DNA of 64,000 nucleotides from JAAYBF01 sp963715445 (lineage in GTDB: Bacteria; Actinomycetota; Thermoleophilia; Solirubrobacterales; Thermoleophilaceae), in contig OY970240.1 of the NCBI GenBank assembly GCA_963715445.1, forward strand, positions 124,001-188,000, given 5' to 3'. Shown here piece by piece: positions 41,274-50,687 of this stretch. The number at the start of each line of letters is the position of its first letter. Positions within the stretch are counted from its first letter, which is position 1. The position numbers and the translations under genes are program-made. The notes under the pieces are model-generated. The model saw only the letters and a program-made list of their open reading frames with translations. It was not told where the DNA came from and did not search any database.

Positions 41274-43760
41274 TCAGCCGGTGGCCGCCACCGCGCCCAC
41301 CTCGGAGCCCGTCAGATAGCGCTCGGCGTCTGCGAGCCGTGCCGCGTAGGCGCGGTAGGCATCTGAGTGCTCGAGCTCGGTGTCGGCGCCGGCCCCCTTG
41401 CGGAGCACCGGGCCACCGCGCTCGGAGACGTCCCAGTTCGCCAGCTCCAGCTCGCAGAGCACCCGCACGAGGCGGCCGCAGTGCGCGCCCCCCCGGGGAT
41501 GGGCGCCGTGGCCGCGCAGGGTGTCCCTCAGCCCGTCGCCGAGGAGCTCACCGGCGCTGTCGAGGGCGCGCCAGAGGTCGATCAGCGCCGGGCGCAGCGC
41601 CAGGCGCTCGCGCCAGCAGCTCAGCGCGAACTCGCGCTCCGGAGGCCCCCAGGCCAGGTGCACGAGGCCCTCGCCGGCGGCGGCGAGGACTCCCAGGCCC
41701 TCCTCGACCGGCGGGGGGTCGAGCACGACGATGTGATCAAAGCCGCTGGCGGCGAACGCGTCCTCGCCGATCGCCTCCCAGGACACCACGGGCAGCGGGC
41801 GCTGCTCCGGCGTCATCCCCGCCACGACCCGCTCGAGCGTCTCCACGCGCCTCGACACGTCGGCCACCACCAGCAGCATGCTCTCGCCGCTGGAGAGCAG
41901 ATCGCCCGCCAGGCCGGCCATCCCCTCACCACGTCGATCGCGCGGGGGATGCGCTGGCGTGACCCCTACGAGCTCCTCGGGCCACCATGCGGCCGGGTCC
42001 GCGGCGAGCTCCATCTCGATGCCCTCGTAGAGCTCTGCCTCGGGACAGAGGTCCTCGACCGTCCCGGACCGCGTCGGGCTGACCGCCTTCAGCAGCACCC
42101 GCGGCTCGATCGTCCCGTTCCAGCGGCTGCACTCGAGCCCCACGATCACGTCCTGCTCCTGCGCGCCGCTCTCCGCGAGCGCCTTCTGGGACATCCGGAA
42201 CGCCACCCCGCGTGCACGGGCGCCGCCCGACGAGAGGCTGAAGCGGGCGTGCTGGTCCTCGCTGCCCATCGCGGTGACGTGCTCGATGCGGCCGCTCGGA
42301 ACCACCAGGACGGGCTCCGGGTTGCTCGCGCCGAAGGGCCCGAGCCGCTCGAGCTCCTCCGCCATCTCGAGGGTCAGCGCACCGGCGGGGACCACGACGT
42401 CCACGTCCTGGGTGGCCAGCAGGTCGTGTGGGGTGAGGCGCTGACCGGCGTGGGTCGCAAGCGCCGTGCGGAAGGCGTCCACGTTCTCGGCGGCGAGCTC
42501 GAAGCCCGCGGCCATGCGGTGACCGCCGTGCCGCGTGAGGTGCTCGGACACGGCCGCGAGACCCTCGTGAAGGTCGTAGCCGGGGATGCTGCGAGCGGAG
42601 CCGCGGCCCGTGTCGCCGTCGAGCGAGATGACCGCGCACGGGCGGTGGTACAGCTCCACGAGCTTCGAGGCCACGATGCCGACCACTCCGGGATGCCACC
42701 CCTCTCCCGCCACGACGATGACCGCGGAGTCCATCTGCGTGGCGCAGAGCGCGTCGGCCTCGCCGGCGGCGCGCTGCTGGGCCTCGCGCCGCTCGTGGTT
42801 GAACGAGTTGAGCTCGCTCGCTATCTCGGCGGCTCGGTCGTCGTCCTCGGTCATCAGCAGCTCGAGCGCGGCGTCGGCGCGGGCGAGCCGCCCGGCCGCG
42901 TTGATCCGGGGCCCGAGGCGGAACGAGGCCGTCGTCGCGTTGACGTTGACCGGATCGAGCGCCGTCTCCTTCATCAGGGCGCGCAGCCCCGGGCGGCGGG
43001 CGCGTGAGAGGGCGACCATCCCCTCGCGCGCGATGCGCCTGTTCTCCCCCACGAGCGGCACCATGTCGCAGACCGTCGCGAGGCCGGCGAGGTCGAGATC
43101 GGCGTCGGCATCCGTCGGCTCGAGCCCGGCGGCGGCTCGCAGCGCCTCCGAGAGCTTCAGCGCGACCCCCGCGCCGCAGAGCTCGGCGAAGGGGTAGTCG
43201 CCGAGCGCCGGGTGGACGATGGTGCAGTCGGGAAGCTCCTCGTCGGGCCGGTGGTGATCGGTCACGATCACGTCGACGCCGAGCGTGCGGGCCAGCGCCA
43301 CCTCCGGGACCGCGGTGATCCCGCAGTCGACCGTGAGGATCAGCTTCGCTCCCTCGTCGACGAGCTCCTGGATCGTGGAGAGCGAGAGCCCGTAGCCCTC
43401 GTCGCGGCTCGGCAGGCGCCAGGACGGGCTGCCGCCGAGCGCCCGCAGGGCGTTCACCGCGATCGCCGTGGAGCAGACGCCGTCCACGTCGTAGTCGCCG
43501 AATACGACGATCGAGGAGCCCGACTCGATGTGCCGCAGAACCGTGTCGCACGCATCGCGGATGCCGCTGAGGAGCAGCGGGTCGTGCCTGTCCTCGCCCG
43601 CGAAGAAGGAGCGGACCGTCTCGGGCCCGGACATGCCGCGCCGGCAGAGGATCGCCGCCGTGTAGGGCGATATTCCGACGGCGTCGGCCAGGCGCGCGGC
43701 AGCCACCGCCGAGTACGGCTCACAGCGCCAGCGCGCCACGGATGGGATCACGGCGAACAT
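41274..43760 (-). CDS. recJ: Single-stranded-DNA exonuclease RecJ, long form
   Basis: An 828-residue DHH phosphoesterase that degrades single-stranded DNA 5' to 3' in repair and recombination. Key motifs are VFGDYDVDGVCSTAI, VTDHHRPDEELPD (DHH), and DHHA1 elements PRINAAGRL and GGHRMAAGFEL. An OB-fold follows. A ~250-residue C-terminal extension beyond the E. coli length recalls the RecJ_C domain of Firmicutes RecJ; it includes SGFDHIVVLDPPP and ends with an Ala-rich tail. It lies 48 bases upstream of relA on the same strand. Confidence 0.94.
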   Translation of the reverse strand: MFAVIPSVARWRCEPYSAVAAARLADAVGISPYTAAILCRRGMSGPETVRSFFAGEDRHDPLLLSGIRDACDTVLRHIESGSSIVVFGDYDVDGVCSTAIAVNALRALGGSPSWRLPSRDEGYGLSLSTIQELVDEGAKLILTVDCGITAVPEVALARTLGVDVIVTDHHRPDEELPDCTIVHPALGDYPFAELCGAGVALKLSEALRAAAGLEPTDADADLDLAGLATVCDMVPLVGENRRIAREGMVALSRARRPGLRALMKETALDPVNVNATTASFRLGPRINAAGRLARADAALELLMTEDDDRAAEIASELNSFNHERREAQQRAAGEADALCATQMDSAVIVVAGEGWHPGVVGIVASKLVELYHRPCAVISLDGDTGRGSARSIPGYDLHEGLAAVSEHLTRHGGHRMAAGFELAAENVDAFRTALATHAGQRLTPHDLLATQDVDVVVPAGALTLEMAEELERLGPFGASNPEPVLVVPSGRIEHVTAMGSEDQHARFSLSSGGARARGVAFRMSQKALAESGAQEQDVIVGLECSRWNGTIEPRVLLKAVSPTRSGTVEDLCPEAELYEGIEMELAADPAAWWPEELVGVTPAHPPRDRRGEGMAGLAGDLLSSGESMLLVVADVSRRVETLERVVAGMTPEQRPLPVVSWEAIGEDAFAASGFDHIVVLDPPPVEEGLGVLAAAGEGLVHLAWGPPEREFALSCWRERLALRPALIDLWRALDSAGELLGDGLRDTLRGHGAHPRGGAHCGRLVRVLCELELANWDVSERGGPVLRKGAGADTELEHSDAYRAYAARLADAERYLTGSEVGAVAATG

Positions 43761-43860
43761 CCTGTTGCCTGGACTGGACAGAACAGCGGCAGGTGCCGTG
43801 TGGCGCCTCGAGCGGCCGTCCGGAAAGAGACGCTCGAGGTGGAGGCGATTCCGGAGGCTC

Positions 43861-44139
43861 CTACAGGACGTCGGGGCGGTGCTCGCCCTCGGTGCGGGAC
43901 CCGTAGAACCAGGAGGCCGCCAGCGCGAGCACTGCGCCGGGGATCGCCTCGAGAGCGGCGCTCAGGTGGGTGTCGTCGGGCCCGGGGATGGTGAAGCCGG
44001 ATACCACGAAGCCGAACAGCGCGGCGCCGAACATCGCCGCCAGGAAGGCGCCGACGATCCCGCCGTAGAAGCGGTCGGGCACGAACACCGCGAAGTGCCA
44101 GAGCGCGATGCCCATCATGACCCAGACGACCATGCTCAT
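43861..44139 (-). CDS. Small membrane protein downstream of secDF
   Basis: A 92-residue protein with three hydrophobic segments: VVWVMMGIALWHFAVFV, a glycine-rich GGIVGAFLAAMFGAALFGFVV and IPGAVLALAASWFYG. The glycine-rich helix resembles small GlsB/YeaQ-type proteins, but I cannot assign a family. The ATG at 44139 comes 1 base after the secDF stop, so it is the last gene of that operon. Role unknown. Confidence 0.65.
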   Translation of the reverse strand: MSMVVWVMMGIALWHFAVFVPDRFYGGIVGAFLAAMFGAALFGFVVSGFTIPGPDDTHLSAALEAIPGAVLALAASWFYGSRTEGEHRPDVL

Positions 44140-44140
44140 C

Positions 44141-47100
44141 TCATCGCCTCCCGTGCCTCTTGCGTGCCCGGTTGCGAGCGCGCCGATCCTTCGCGGACTC
44201 GCCTTCGCCGCCATCGGCGGCGCCGTCCGCGGGTGTCGCGGAGCCGTCTGTCGCACCTGATCCGGCGGGAGGCTCACTGCGGCTGCCGCTCGCGCTCTCG
44301 CCATCCGAGGGCGCCGCCTGCTCAGAGGCGGTGGAAGATGTCTGGGAGGACGCCGGCGGCTGTGGCGCCGGGGGCCTGCCCGCCGCCGCTGACCGCTTGG
44401 CCCGTGAGACCGGCTTGCGACGGGCTGTCCGGGGGATCGCGGCGGCCCCCTCGCTGCCCTCGACCCCATCCTCGGACTCGCCGATCACGCGCTGGGCGAA
44501 GGGCGGCACGACGCCGTTGTTCTCGGCCATGATCATCTTGCGGCGGCGCACGTAGATCTGCTCGCGCTCCTTCCACAGGGTCAGCACCGGCGCCGCGATG
44601 AAGATCGAGGAGTAGGTGCCCGAGGCGACTCCCACAAGCAGCGCGAAGGCGAAGTCCTGGAGCGTCTCGCCGCCGAAGAACATCAGCGCCGCGACCGGCA
44701 GGAGGGTCGAGAAGCTCGTGACCAGCGACCGCGTGAGCACCTCGGACATCGAGCGGTTGACGATCTGCGAGAACGTGGCCCGCGGCATGCGCGGCACGTT
44801 CTCCCGGATGCGGTCGAACACGATGATGGTGTCGTACAGCGAGTAGCCGAGGATCGTCAGCAGGGCCGCGACCGTGGATGCGGTCACCTCCCGGTCCGTG
44901 AGGGCGTACACGCCCGCGGTGATCAGGATGTCGTGCATCAGCGCGATCAGCACCGGGACGGCGAACTTCGCCTCGAAGCGCATCGCGATGTAGATCGAGA
45001 TCAGCAGCAGCGAGGCGATCACGGCGATCAGCGCCGTCCTCGCCACCTGAGCCCCGAACGTCGGGCCGATCGAGTTGACCGAGAAGTCCGAGCGCACCAC
45101 GCCGAACTCCTCGTCGAGGGTCGTGCGCACCTCGGTGACCTGAGCGGAGGTGAGCGTCGCGGTGGAGATCTGGAACACCGTGTCGCCCAGGTCCGGCTCC
45201 TCGACCTCCTGGATCTCCGCGTCGCCGTAGCCGATCGGCGTCAGCGCCTCGCGGACCTCGTCCACGCCCACCTGCTGCGTGACCGGCGTCTTGATCCGGG
45301 TGCCCGACTCGAAGTCGATGCCGAAGTTGATGCCCACGCCGGCGATCGCCAGCGCGCCGATCACGAGGATCAGGCCGGAGCCGGAGAAGAACCACTTCGA
45401 CTTGCCGACGAAGTCCATGTGCCAGCGCGGGCCGGCGCCCTCGCGCTTGCCGACCCCGAGCGCGAAGCGGGTGCGGATCAGCCGGGTGCGCGCCATCGAG
45501 CCGAGGATCGCCGAGGTGGCGAGCACCGCCGTGAAGAGGGAGACGATCGTGCCGACGCCGAGCGTGAAGGCGAAGCCCTTGACGCCGGCGGTGGCGAGCG
45601 TGAAGAGGATGAACGCGACGCCGATCGTCACGACGTTCGCGTCGATGATCGTGCGCAGCGCCTTCTGGTAGCCGTTGGAGATCGCCGCTGGGATCGATCG
45701 CCCGGCTCGCGCCTCCTCCTTGATGCGCTCGAAGATGACGATGTTGGCGTCCGCCGCCACGCCGAGCGTGAGGATCAGGCCCGCGATGCCGGGCAGCGTG
45801 AGCGTGACCGGGATCAGCTTGACGAGGGCGAACAGGAAGACCGCGTAGGTGATCAGCGTGGCCGCGGCGACCATGCCGAGCACCCTGTAGAAGAGGAGCA
45901 GGAACAGCAGGGTCAACGCGAGGCCGGCGATACCCGCCAGCAGGCCCTCGTCGAGCGCCTGCTGGCCGAGGGTGGCCGAGACCTGCGTCTGCGAGACGAG
46001 CTCCAGCTCGATCGGCAGGGCGCCGATCCGCAGGCTCTCCGCGAGGTCCTGGGTCTCCTGGATCGAGCCGATCCCGTTGATCTGGGAGCCGGTGCGGCCG
46101 TCGATCCCCTCGGGGTTCTCGCGGAAGTCGATCGTCGCGAGCGAGACGATCTCGTTGTCGAGCGTGATCGCGAAGCGCTGCAGCGCGGCATCGCGCTGAC
46201 TGCCGGGCGGCAGCAGGATCTTCGAGCCGCGCTCCGCGATGCGCTTGGTCACCGCCGCGAACGCCTCGCGCCCGGTGTCGGTGTACTCCATCGTGACGAT
46301 GGGCTCCTGGGTGCGCTGATCGAAGTTCTGCTCGGGGTTCTTGATGTCCGCCCCGCTGAGCTCCGAGTCGTCCTCGAGCACGAAGTAGTTCCCAACCGTC
46401 TCGGGCTGGTTGGGCTGGCGCTCGGCCTCCACGACGACTATGCCGCGCGGCACCATGAGGACCTCGGACCCGGCCGGCGGGCCGCTGTCGCGCGAGCCCG
46501 GAGCGGTCCCCACGATGGGACCGGCCTTCCCGACGGGGATCTGGGCAAGGTCCTTGGAGCACTCGCTGCCCTTCGGGACGTCCTTCGCCTTGCGCTTGGG
46601 GCCGGTCACCTCCTCGAAGTCCGAGAGGAGGTCCTCGCACTCCGAGGCGGGGCCCTCGATCAGCTTCTTGTCAGGGCCGAAGAGGTAGTACTTGGCGCCG
46701 GCCGCGCTGTCGTTGCGCTTGTCGTAGTACTCGCGGATCTTCTTGGTGTCGCCGCCGAAGCGCTCCTCGACCTCGTCCGAGGGGCCGCCCGCGGGCACGT
46801 CGGTGGCCTCCGCCCTGGGCTCCTGCTTCGAGCCGAAGGTGACCGCCTTGTGAAGCGAGGTGGCCCCCGTGAAGGGGCTGTCCGGCCCCTGGGGGTTGAG
46901 GACGTTGGGCTCCCAGTCGTAGAACTGGAGCTGAGCGGTGGTGCCGACCTGCTCGATCGCGCGATCGGCGTTGCTCACGTTCGGCAGCCCGATCGAGATC
47001 TGGTCGCGGCCCGCGCGCTGGATCTCCGGCTCGGAGACGCCGAGGGCGTCGGTCCGCTTGCGGATCGTCTCGATCGCGTCGTCGATCGCCTGCGGAGTGA

Positions 47101-47263
47101 CCTCCGGGACCTTCGCCGTCGGGCGGCCCTCGTAGACCAGCTCCACCCCGCCGCGCAGGTCTAGGCCCAGCACGGTGGGCTTCGTGGCGATCACGTAGCC
47201 CGAGAGGGCCAGCATGAACAGCACGAGGCCGATGATCGAGAGATTGCGTGTTCTTGAAGTCAT
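44141..47263 (-). CDS. secDF: SecD-SecF fusion, protein export membrane protein
   Basis: A 1040-residue fusion of the two proton-driven subunits that help SecYEG pull proteins across the membrane. The SecD half starts with a helix then LGLDLRGGVEL and has a large P1 head domain with a long insertion (about residues 100-330). The SecF half starts near residue 625 at the FVGKSKWFFSGSG helix, then INFGIDFESGTRIK. Each half has six helices. A ~110-residue Ser/Ala/Pro-rich tail with basic runs ends the protein. Actinobacteria often have separate secD and secF; yajC is missing in the usual place. Confidence 0.95.
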   Translation of the reverse strand: MTSRTRNLSIIGLVLFMLALSGYVIATKPTVLGLDLRGGVELVYEGRPTAKVPEVTPQAIDDAIETIRKRTDALGVSEPEIQRAGRDQISIGLPNVSNADRAIEQVGTTAQLQFYDWEPNVLNPQGPDSPFTGATSLHKAVTFGSKQEPRAEATDVPAGGPSDEVEERFGGDTKKIREYYDKRNDSAAGAKYYLFGPDKKLIEGPASECEDLLSDFEEVTGPKRKAKDVPKGSECSKDLAQIPVGKAGPIVGTAPGSRDSGPPAGSEVLMVPRGIVVVEAERQPNQPETVGNYFVLEDDSELSGADIKNPEQNFDQRTQEPIVTMEYTDTGREAFAAVTKRIAERGSKILLPPGSQRDAALQRFAITLDNEIVSLATIDFRENPEGIDGRTGSQINGIGSIQETQDLAESLRIGALPIELELVSQTQVSATLGQQALDEGLLAGIAGLALTLLFLLLFYRVLGMVAAATLITYAVFLFALVKLIPVTLTLPGIAGLILTLGVAADANIVIFERIKEEARAGRSIPAAISNGYQKALRTIIDANVVTIGVAFILFTLATAGVKGFAFTLGVGTIVSLFTAVLATSAILGSMARTRLIRTRFALGVGKREGAGPRWHMDFVGKSKWFFSGSGLILVIGALAIAGVGINFGIDFESGTRIKTPVTQQVGVDEVREALTPIGYGDAEIQEVEEPDLGDTVFQISTATLTSAQVTEVRTTLDEEFGVVRSDFSVNSIGPTFGAQVARTALIAVIASLLLISIYIAMRFEAKFAVPVLIALMHDILITAGVYALTDREVTASTVAALLTILGYSLYDTIIVFDRIRENVPRMPRATFSQIVNRSMSEVLTRSLVTSFSTLLPVAALMFFGGETLQDFAFALLVGVASGTYSSIFIAAPVLTLWKEREQIYVRRRKMIMAENNGVVPPFAQRVIGESEDGVEGSEGAAAIPRTARRKPVSRAKRSAAAGRPPAPQPPASSQTSSTASEQAAPSDGESASGSRSEPPAGSGATDGSATPADGAADGGEGESAKDRRARNRARKRHGRR

Positions 47264-47278
47264 GTGATGACGAGGGGG

Positions 47279-47722
47279 CTAGCGAGGCGTGAGGACGAGC
47301 AGCAGGCCGCCATCGTCATCGTAAGCGGGAAATATGTCCGCCACTGCCGGTTCGGGCCTGTCTCCCTCAGCGTTGACCGTCACCGGTTTGTCCAGCACCC
47401 TAACGCCCCACTCGAGTGCCGTGCCTATGTGATCGCTGCCGTTCTCGAACTCCAGCCCCAGAACCTCCGCCGCGGGCCGGCCGATGACGTCGAGATCCCC
47501 CAGCCCTGTGAGCTCGCGCGCGCCGCGTCCCGCGCCGATCAGGCGGGCCTCCTGGTCGCACAGGAAGAAGGCGGCGTTGGGCGCCGGGTAGTAGTCGTCG
47601 AGCAGCTCGAAGAGGAAGCCGAAACCGCACTTCTTGCAGCCCCGCGAGCGGCTCTGGAAGCCTGCGGTCCGCTCGGTCGAGATGCTGCGGTCCCCGCAGC
47701 TGGGGCAGATGAAGTTCGGCAC
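47279..47722 (-). CDS. Zinc-ribbon/PAS-like domain protein
   Basis: A 147-residue soluble protein. C6-x2-C9 and C29-x2-C32 form an N-terminal zinc ribbon (ICPSCGD, CKKCGFG). A PAS-like domain follows, starting YYPAPNAAFFLCDQEARLIGAG and ending GLLLVLTP. It lies between ruvB and secDF, where many genomes have yajC. It could be a small sensor or a nucleic-acid-binding accessory; the partner is unknown. The GTG and ATG choices do not matter because the conserved ribbon begins at residue 3. Confidence 0.8.
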   Translation of the reverse strand: MPNFICPSCGDRSISTERTAGFQSRSRGCKKCGFGFLFELLDDYYPAPNAAFFLCDQEARLIGAGRGARELTGLGDLDVIGRPAAEVLGLEFENGSDHIGTALEWGVRVLDKPVTVNAEGDRPEPAVADIFPAYDDDGGLLLVLTPR

Positions 47723-47762
47723 GAGACGGAGATTAGCTTCTGGCGCGGAACCGCTCGCCGGC

Positions 47763-48803
47763 CTAGAAGAGCTGCGCGACGTCGCTCGGGGGCTCGACGC
47801 CCAGGTGGTTGTAAGCCGCCACGGTCGCCACCCGTCCGCGGCTGGTTCGCATCAAGAGCCCCTGCTGGAGCAGGTACGGCTCGTAGACGTCCTCGATCGT
47901 GTCCTGCTCCTCGCCGACGGCGATCGCGATGGTGGACAGGCCGACCGGGCCGCCGCCGAACTTCTCGCAGATCGTGCGCAGGATCTCGCGGTCGAGCCGG
48001 TCCAGCCCCAGGCGGTCCACGTCGAGCAGCTCCAGCGCCTCGTTGGCCACCGACGAGTCGATGAACCCGGCGCCGCGGACCTCCGCGAAGTCCCTCACCC
48101 GCTTGAGCAGGCGGTTGGCCACTCGGGGGGTCCCGCGCGAGCGCGAGGCGATCGCCTCGGACCCTGCCGTGTCGATCTCCACATCGAGGATCGTGGCCGA
48201 GCGGCGCACGATGCGCCCGAGGTCCTCGGCGTCGTAGAGCTCGAGCCTGGGCGCGAGGCCGAAGCGGTCGCGCAGCGGCGTCGTGAGAAGGCCCGCGCGC
48301 GTGGTGGCCCCGATCAGCGTGAACGGCGGCAGCTCGAGGTTCACGACCCGCGCCCCCGCCCCCTGGCCTACCGTGATCGGCAGACGACGGTCCTCCATCG
48401 CGGGATAGAAGGTCTCCTCGAGGGCGCGCGGCAGGCGGTGGATCTCGTCGACGAAGAAGACCGATCGCGGCTCGAGCGATGAGAGGTAGGACGCGACGTC
48501 CCCCTTGCGCTCCAGGGCGGGCGCCGCGGTGGCCACGAGATCCACCTCGAGCTCGTTCGCCACGATCTGCGCGAGCGACGTCTTGCCGAGCCCGGGCGGA
48601 CCCGCCAGCAGCACGTGGTCGAGCGCCTCTCCACGAGCGCGCGCGGCCTGGATGAACACGGAGAGCTGCTCCTTGACCTGCTCCTGCCCGACGAAGTCCT
48701 CCAGCCGCTTGGGCCGCAGCGAGCGGTCCAGCTCCTCCTCGCCGACGTCACTGGCGACAGGGGTCTGGAGGCGCTCGACGCCGGGGGTCCGGATGCCGCT
48801 CAT
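47763..48803 (-). CDS. ruvB: Holliday junction branch migration ATPase RuvB
   Basis: A 346-residue AAA+ motor that drives branch migration with RuvA. Walker A is GPPGLGKTS, the Walker B/sensor region VFFVDEIHRLPRALEE, then TLIGATTRAG and the winged-helix end. The ATG at 48803 overlaps the ruvA stop (ATGA); the frame stays open far upstream inside ruvA but without ruvB features. The gene order ruvC-ruvA-ruvB is standard. Confidence 0.97.
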   Translation of the reverse strand: MSGIRTPGVERLQTPVASDVGEEELDRSLRPKRLEDFVGQEQVKEQLSVFIQAARARGEALDHVLLAGPPGLGKTSLAQIVANELEVDLVATAAPALERKGDVASYLSSLEPRSVFFVDEIHRLPRALEETFYPAMEDRRLPITVGQGAGARVVNLELPPFTLIGATTRAGLLTTPLRDRFGLAPRLELYDAEDLGRIVRRSATILDVEIDTAGSEAIASRSRGTPRVANRLLKRVRDFAEVRGAGFIDSSVANEALELLDVDRLGLDRLDREILRTICEKFGGGPVGLSTIAIAVGEEQDTIEDVYEPYLLQQGLLMRTSRGRVATVAAYNHLGVEPPSDVAQLF

Positions 48804-49363
48804 CGTGCGGCCTTCAAGGCTTCGGCGATCAGGTCCTCGGGCGTCTCCCCGGACGCCTCGTCCAGCATCGAATCGGCCTCGACGACGGAGTAGCCGAGGC
48901 CCATCAGGCCCTCGCGGGCGATCGATCGCGGGTCGTCGGGCGAGCGGTGGACGACGATCTCGTCCGCCACCTTGTCGCGCAGCTCGACGATGATCCGCTC
49001 GGCGGTCCGCTTGCCGATGCCTGGCACCGCCTGGAAGCGGGCCGAATCGCCCTGCGCGAGTGCGGCCAGGAGCTCCCGCGGCGGGCCGCCGCTGAGCACG
49101 GCCTGCGCGACCTTCGGGCCCACGCCCTGCACGCCGACGAGCATCAGGAAGAGGTCGCGCTCGGCCTCGGTCGCGAAGCCGAACAGCTGCATCGCGTCGT
49201 CGCGGATCACCAGATGCGTGTGAAGCAGCACCTCCTTGCCCGCGGCGGGCACCGAGGAGAGCGTCTCGGTGGACACGGCGAGGCGGTAGCCGACGCCGCC
49301 GGACTCGATCACCACGTCCGTGGGCCTGCGAACCAGCACCTCTCCGCGCACAGAGGCGATCAC
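48800..49363 (-). CDS. ruvA: Holliday junction DNA-binding protein RuvA
   Basis: A 187-residue tetrameric junction-binding protein. An N-terminal OB fold (VIASVRGEVLVRRP, VGYRLAVS) is followed by two helix-hairpin-helix motifs (LMLVGVQGVGPKVAQAVLS and FQAVPGIGKRTAERII) and a small C-terminal domain that contacts RuvB. The GTG start at 49363 overlaps the ruvC stop (GTGA). Length is normal. Confidence 0.97.
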   Translation of the reverse strand: MIASVRGEVLVRRPTDVVIESGGVGYRLAVSTETLSSVPAAGKEVLLHTHLVIRDDAMQLFGFATEAERDLFLMLVGVQGVGPKVAQAVLSGGPPRELLAALAQGDSARFQAVPGIGKRTAERIIVELRDKVADEIVVHRSPDDPRSIAREGLMGLGYSVVEADSMLDEASGETPEDLIAEALKAAR

Positions 49364-49857
49364 GACGCCACCGCCGCGCGCATCGGCGCCCCGTTGGCAT
49401 GGCAGATCGCCACGGCCAGGGCGTCGGCCGCGTGGTCGGGCTCGGGCGGGGAGTCGAGACTGAGCAGCGAGCCGGTCATCCGCTGGACCTGCCCCTTGTC
49501 GGCCCTCCCCGAGCCGCACACCGCCTGCTTGATCTGCTGCGGGGTGTAGGAGAAGCACGGGACGTCGGCCATCCCGGCGGCCAGCAGCACGACGCCGCGT
49601 GCCTGCCCGACGGCGGAGGCGCTGTGCGCGTTCTGGCCGAAGAAGAGCGCCTCGATCGCCATGGCGTCTGGTCGATGCTCGGCGATCAGCGCCTTGATCT
49701 CGGCGTGGATGTGGGTCAGGCGCCGCTCGAGCGGCTCCGTGGAGCTGGTCTCGATCGTTCCCCCGTCCAGCGCACCCATCTTCTGGCCGCGCGCGACCAC
49801 CACGCCGTAGCCGGTGTTCGCAGTACCGGGATCAATGCCGAGGACAACCACCATCAC
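49360..49857 (-). CDS. ruvC: Crossover junction endonuclease RuvC
   Basis: A 165-residue RNase H-fold resolvase. The first catalytic aspartate is in VVLGIDPGTANTGYG, the glutamate in AIEALFFGQNAHSA, and the last pair in DSPPEPDHAADALAVA. Two adjacent ATG codons (49857 and 49854) could start it. It begins the ruvCAB run and follows the yebC-like gene by 60 bases. Confidence 0.97.
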   Translation of the reverse strand: MMVVVLGIDPGTANTGYGVVVARGQKMGALDGGTIETSSTEPLERRLTHIHAEIKALIAEHRPDAMAIEALFFGQNAHSASAVGQARGVVLLAAGMADVPCFSYTPQQIKQAVCGSGRADKGQVQRMTGSLLSLDSPPEPDHAADALAVAICHANGAPMRAAVAS

Positions 49858-49917
49858 ATGGATTCTGCGCGGAGAGTCGGACGCCTCCCCCCGATCCTTC
49901 CGTCCTTCCGCCGGTCC

Positions 49918-50664
49918 TCAGGCGACGCGCTCGAGGATCTCCGCGCTGATGTCGAAATTGGCGTGGACGGCCTGCACGTCGTCGTTGTCGTCGAGCGTCT
50001 CCAGCAGGCGCATCAAGGTGCCCGCATCGCCCTCCTCGACGGCGACCCTGGTGGTGGGGCGCATCGCCAGCTCACCGGACTGCAGCTCCACCCCGGCCTC
50101 CTCCAGCGCGGCCCTGACGGCGGTCAGCTGCGCCGGCTCGGTGACGATCTCGAAGACGTCCCCCTCCAGCGTCATGTCCTCGGCGCCCGCGTCGATCGCG
50201 ACCATCAGGTCGTCCTCGCTGTAGCGGGCCGCGTCCACGAGGATCTCACCCTTCTTCTCGAAGATCCAGGCGACCGAGCCGGGCTCGCCGAGGTTCCCGT
50301 TGTGCTTGGAGAAGGCGTGGCGCACATCGGAGCCGGTGCGGTTGCGGTTGTCGGTGAGGGCCTCCACGAGAACCGCCACGCCGGCGGGGCCGTAGCCCTC
50401 GTAGAGCACCGTCTCGAAGGCGGCCGCGTCCTGATCGGCACCGGTGCCCTTCGCGATCGCCCGCTCGATGTTGTCCTTGGGCATGCTGGCGTCCTTCGCC
50501 TTCTGAACCGCGAGGACGAGCGAGGGATTGCCGGTGAGGTCGCCGCCGCCCGCGCGGGCCGCGACCGTGATCGCACGCGTCAACTTGGTGAAGAGGGCGC
50601 CGCGCTTGGCGTCAGTCGCCGCCTTCTTGTGCTTGATCGATGCCCACTTGGAGTGACCGGACAT
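49918..50664 (-). CDS. YebC/PmpR family DNA-binding/translation factor
   Basis: A 248-residue protein beginning MSGHSKWASIKHKKAATDAK, the unmistakable YebC start, with the KAKDASMPKDNIERAIAKG and GYGPAGVAVLVE segments. YebC proteins precede ruvC in many genomes. They were long seen as transcription regulators; more recent work on the family points to relief of ribosome stalling at proline runs. Nothing in the sequence is unusual. Confidence 0.96.
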   Translation of the reverse strand: MSGHSKWASIKHKKAATDAKRGALFTKLTRAITVAARAGGGDLTGNPSLVLAVQKAKDASMPKDNIERAIAKGTGADQDAAAFETVLYEGYGPAGVAVLVEALTDNRNRTGSDVRHAFSKHNGNLGEPGSVAWIFEKKGEILVDAARYSEDDLMVAIDAGAEDMTLEGDVFEIVTEPAQLTAVRAALEEAGVELQSGELAMRPTTRVAVEEGDAGTLMRLLETLDDNDDVQAVHANFDISAEILERVA

Positions 50665-50687
50665 GGCTTCAGCCTACCTCCACCGCT

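Noticed and set aside
39771..41366. A 531-codon open frame on the plus strand opposite relA
   Set aside because: It is the GC-rich antisense shadow of relA; the sequence is Arg/Asp/Val/Leu-rich without domain features, and relA is unambiguous on the other strand.
44933..47164. A 743-codon open frame on the plus strand opposite secDF
   Set aside because: Antisense shadow of secDF; low-complexity composition and no recognisable motif.
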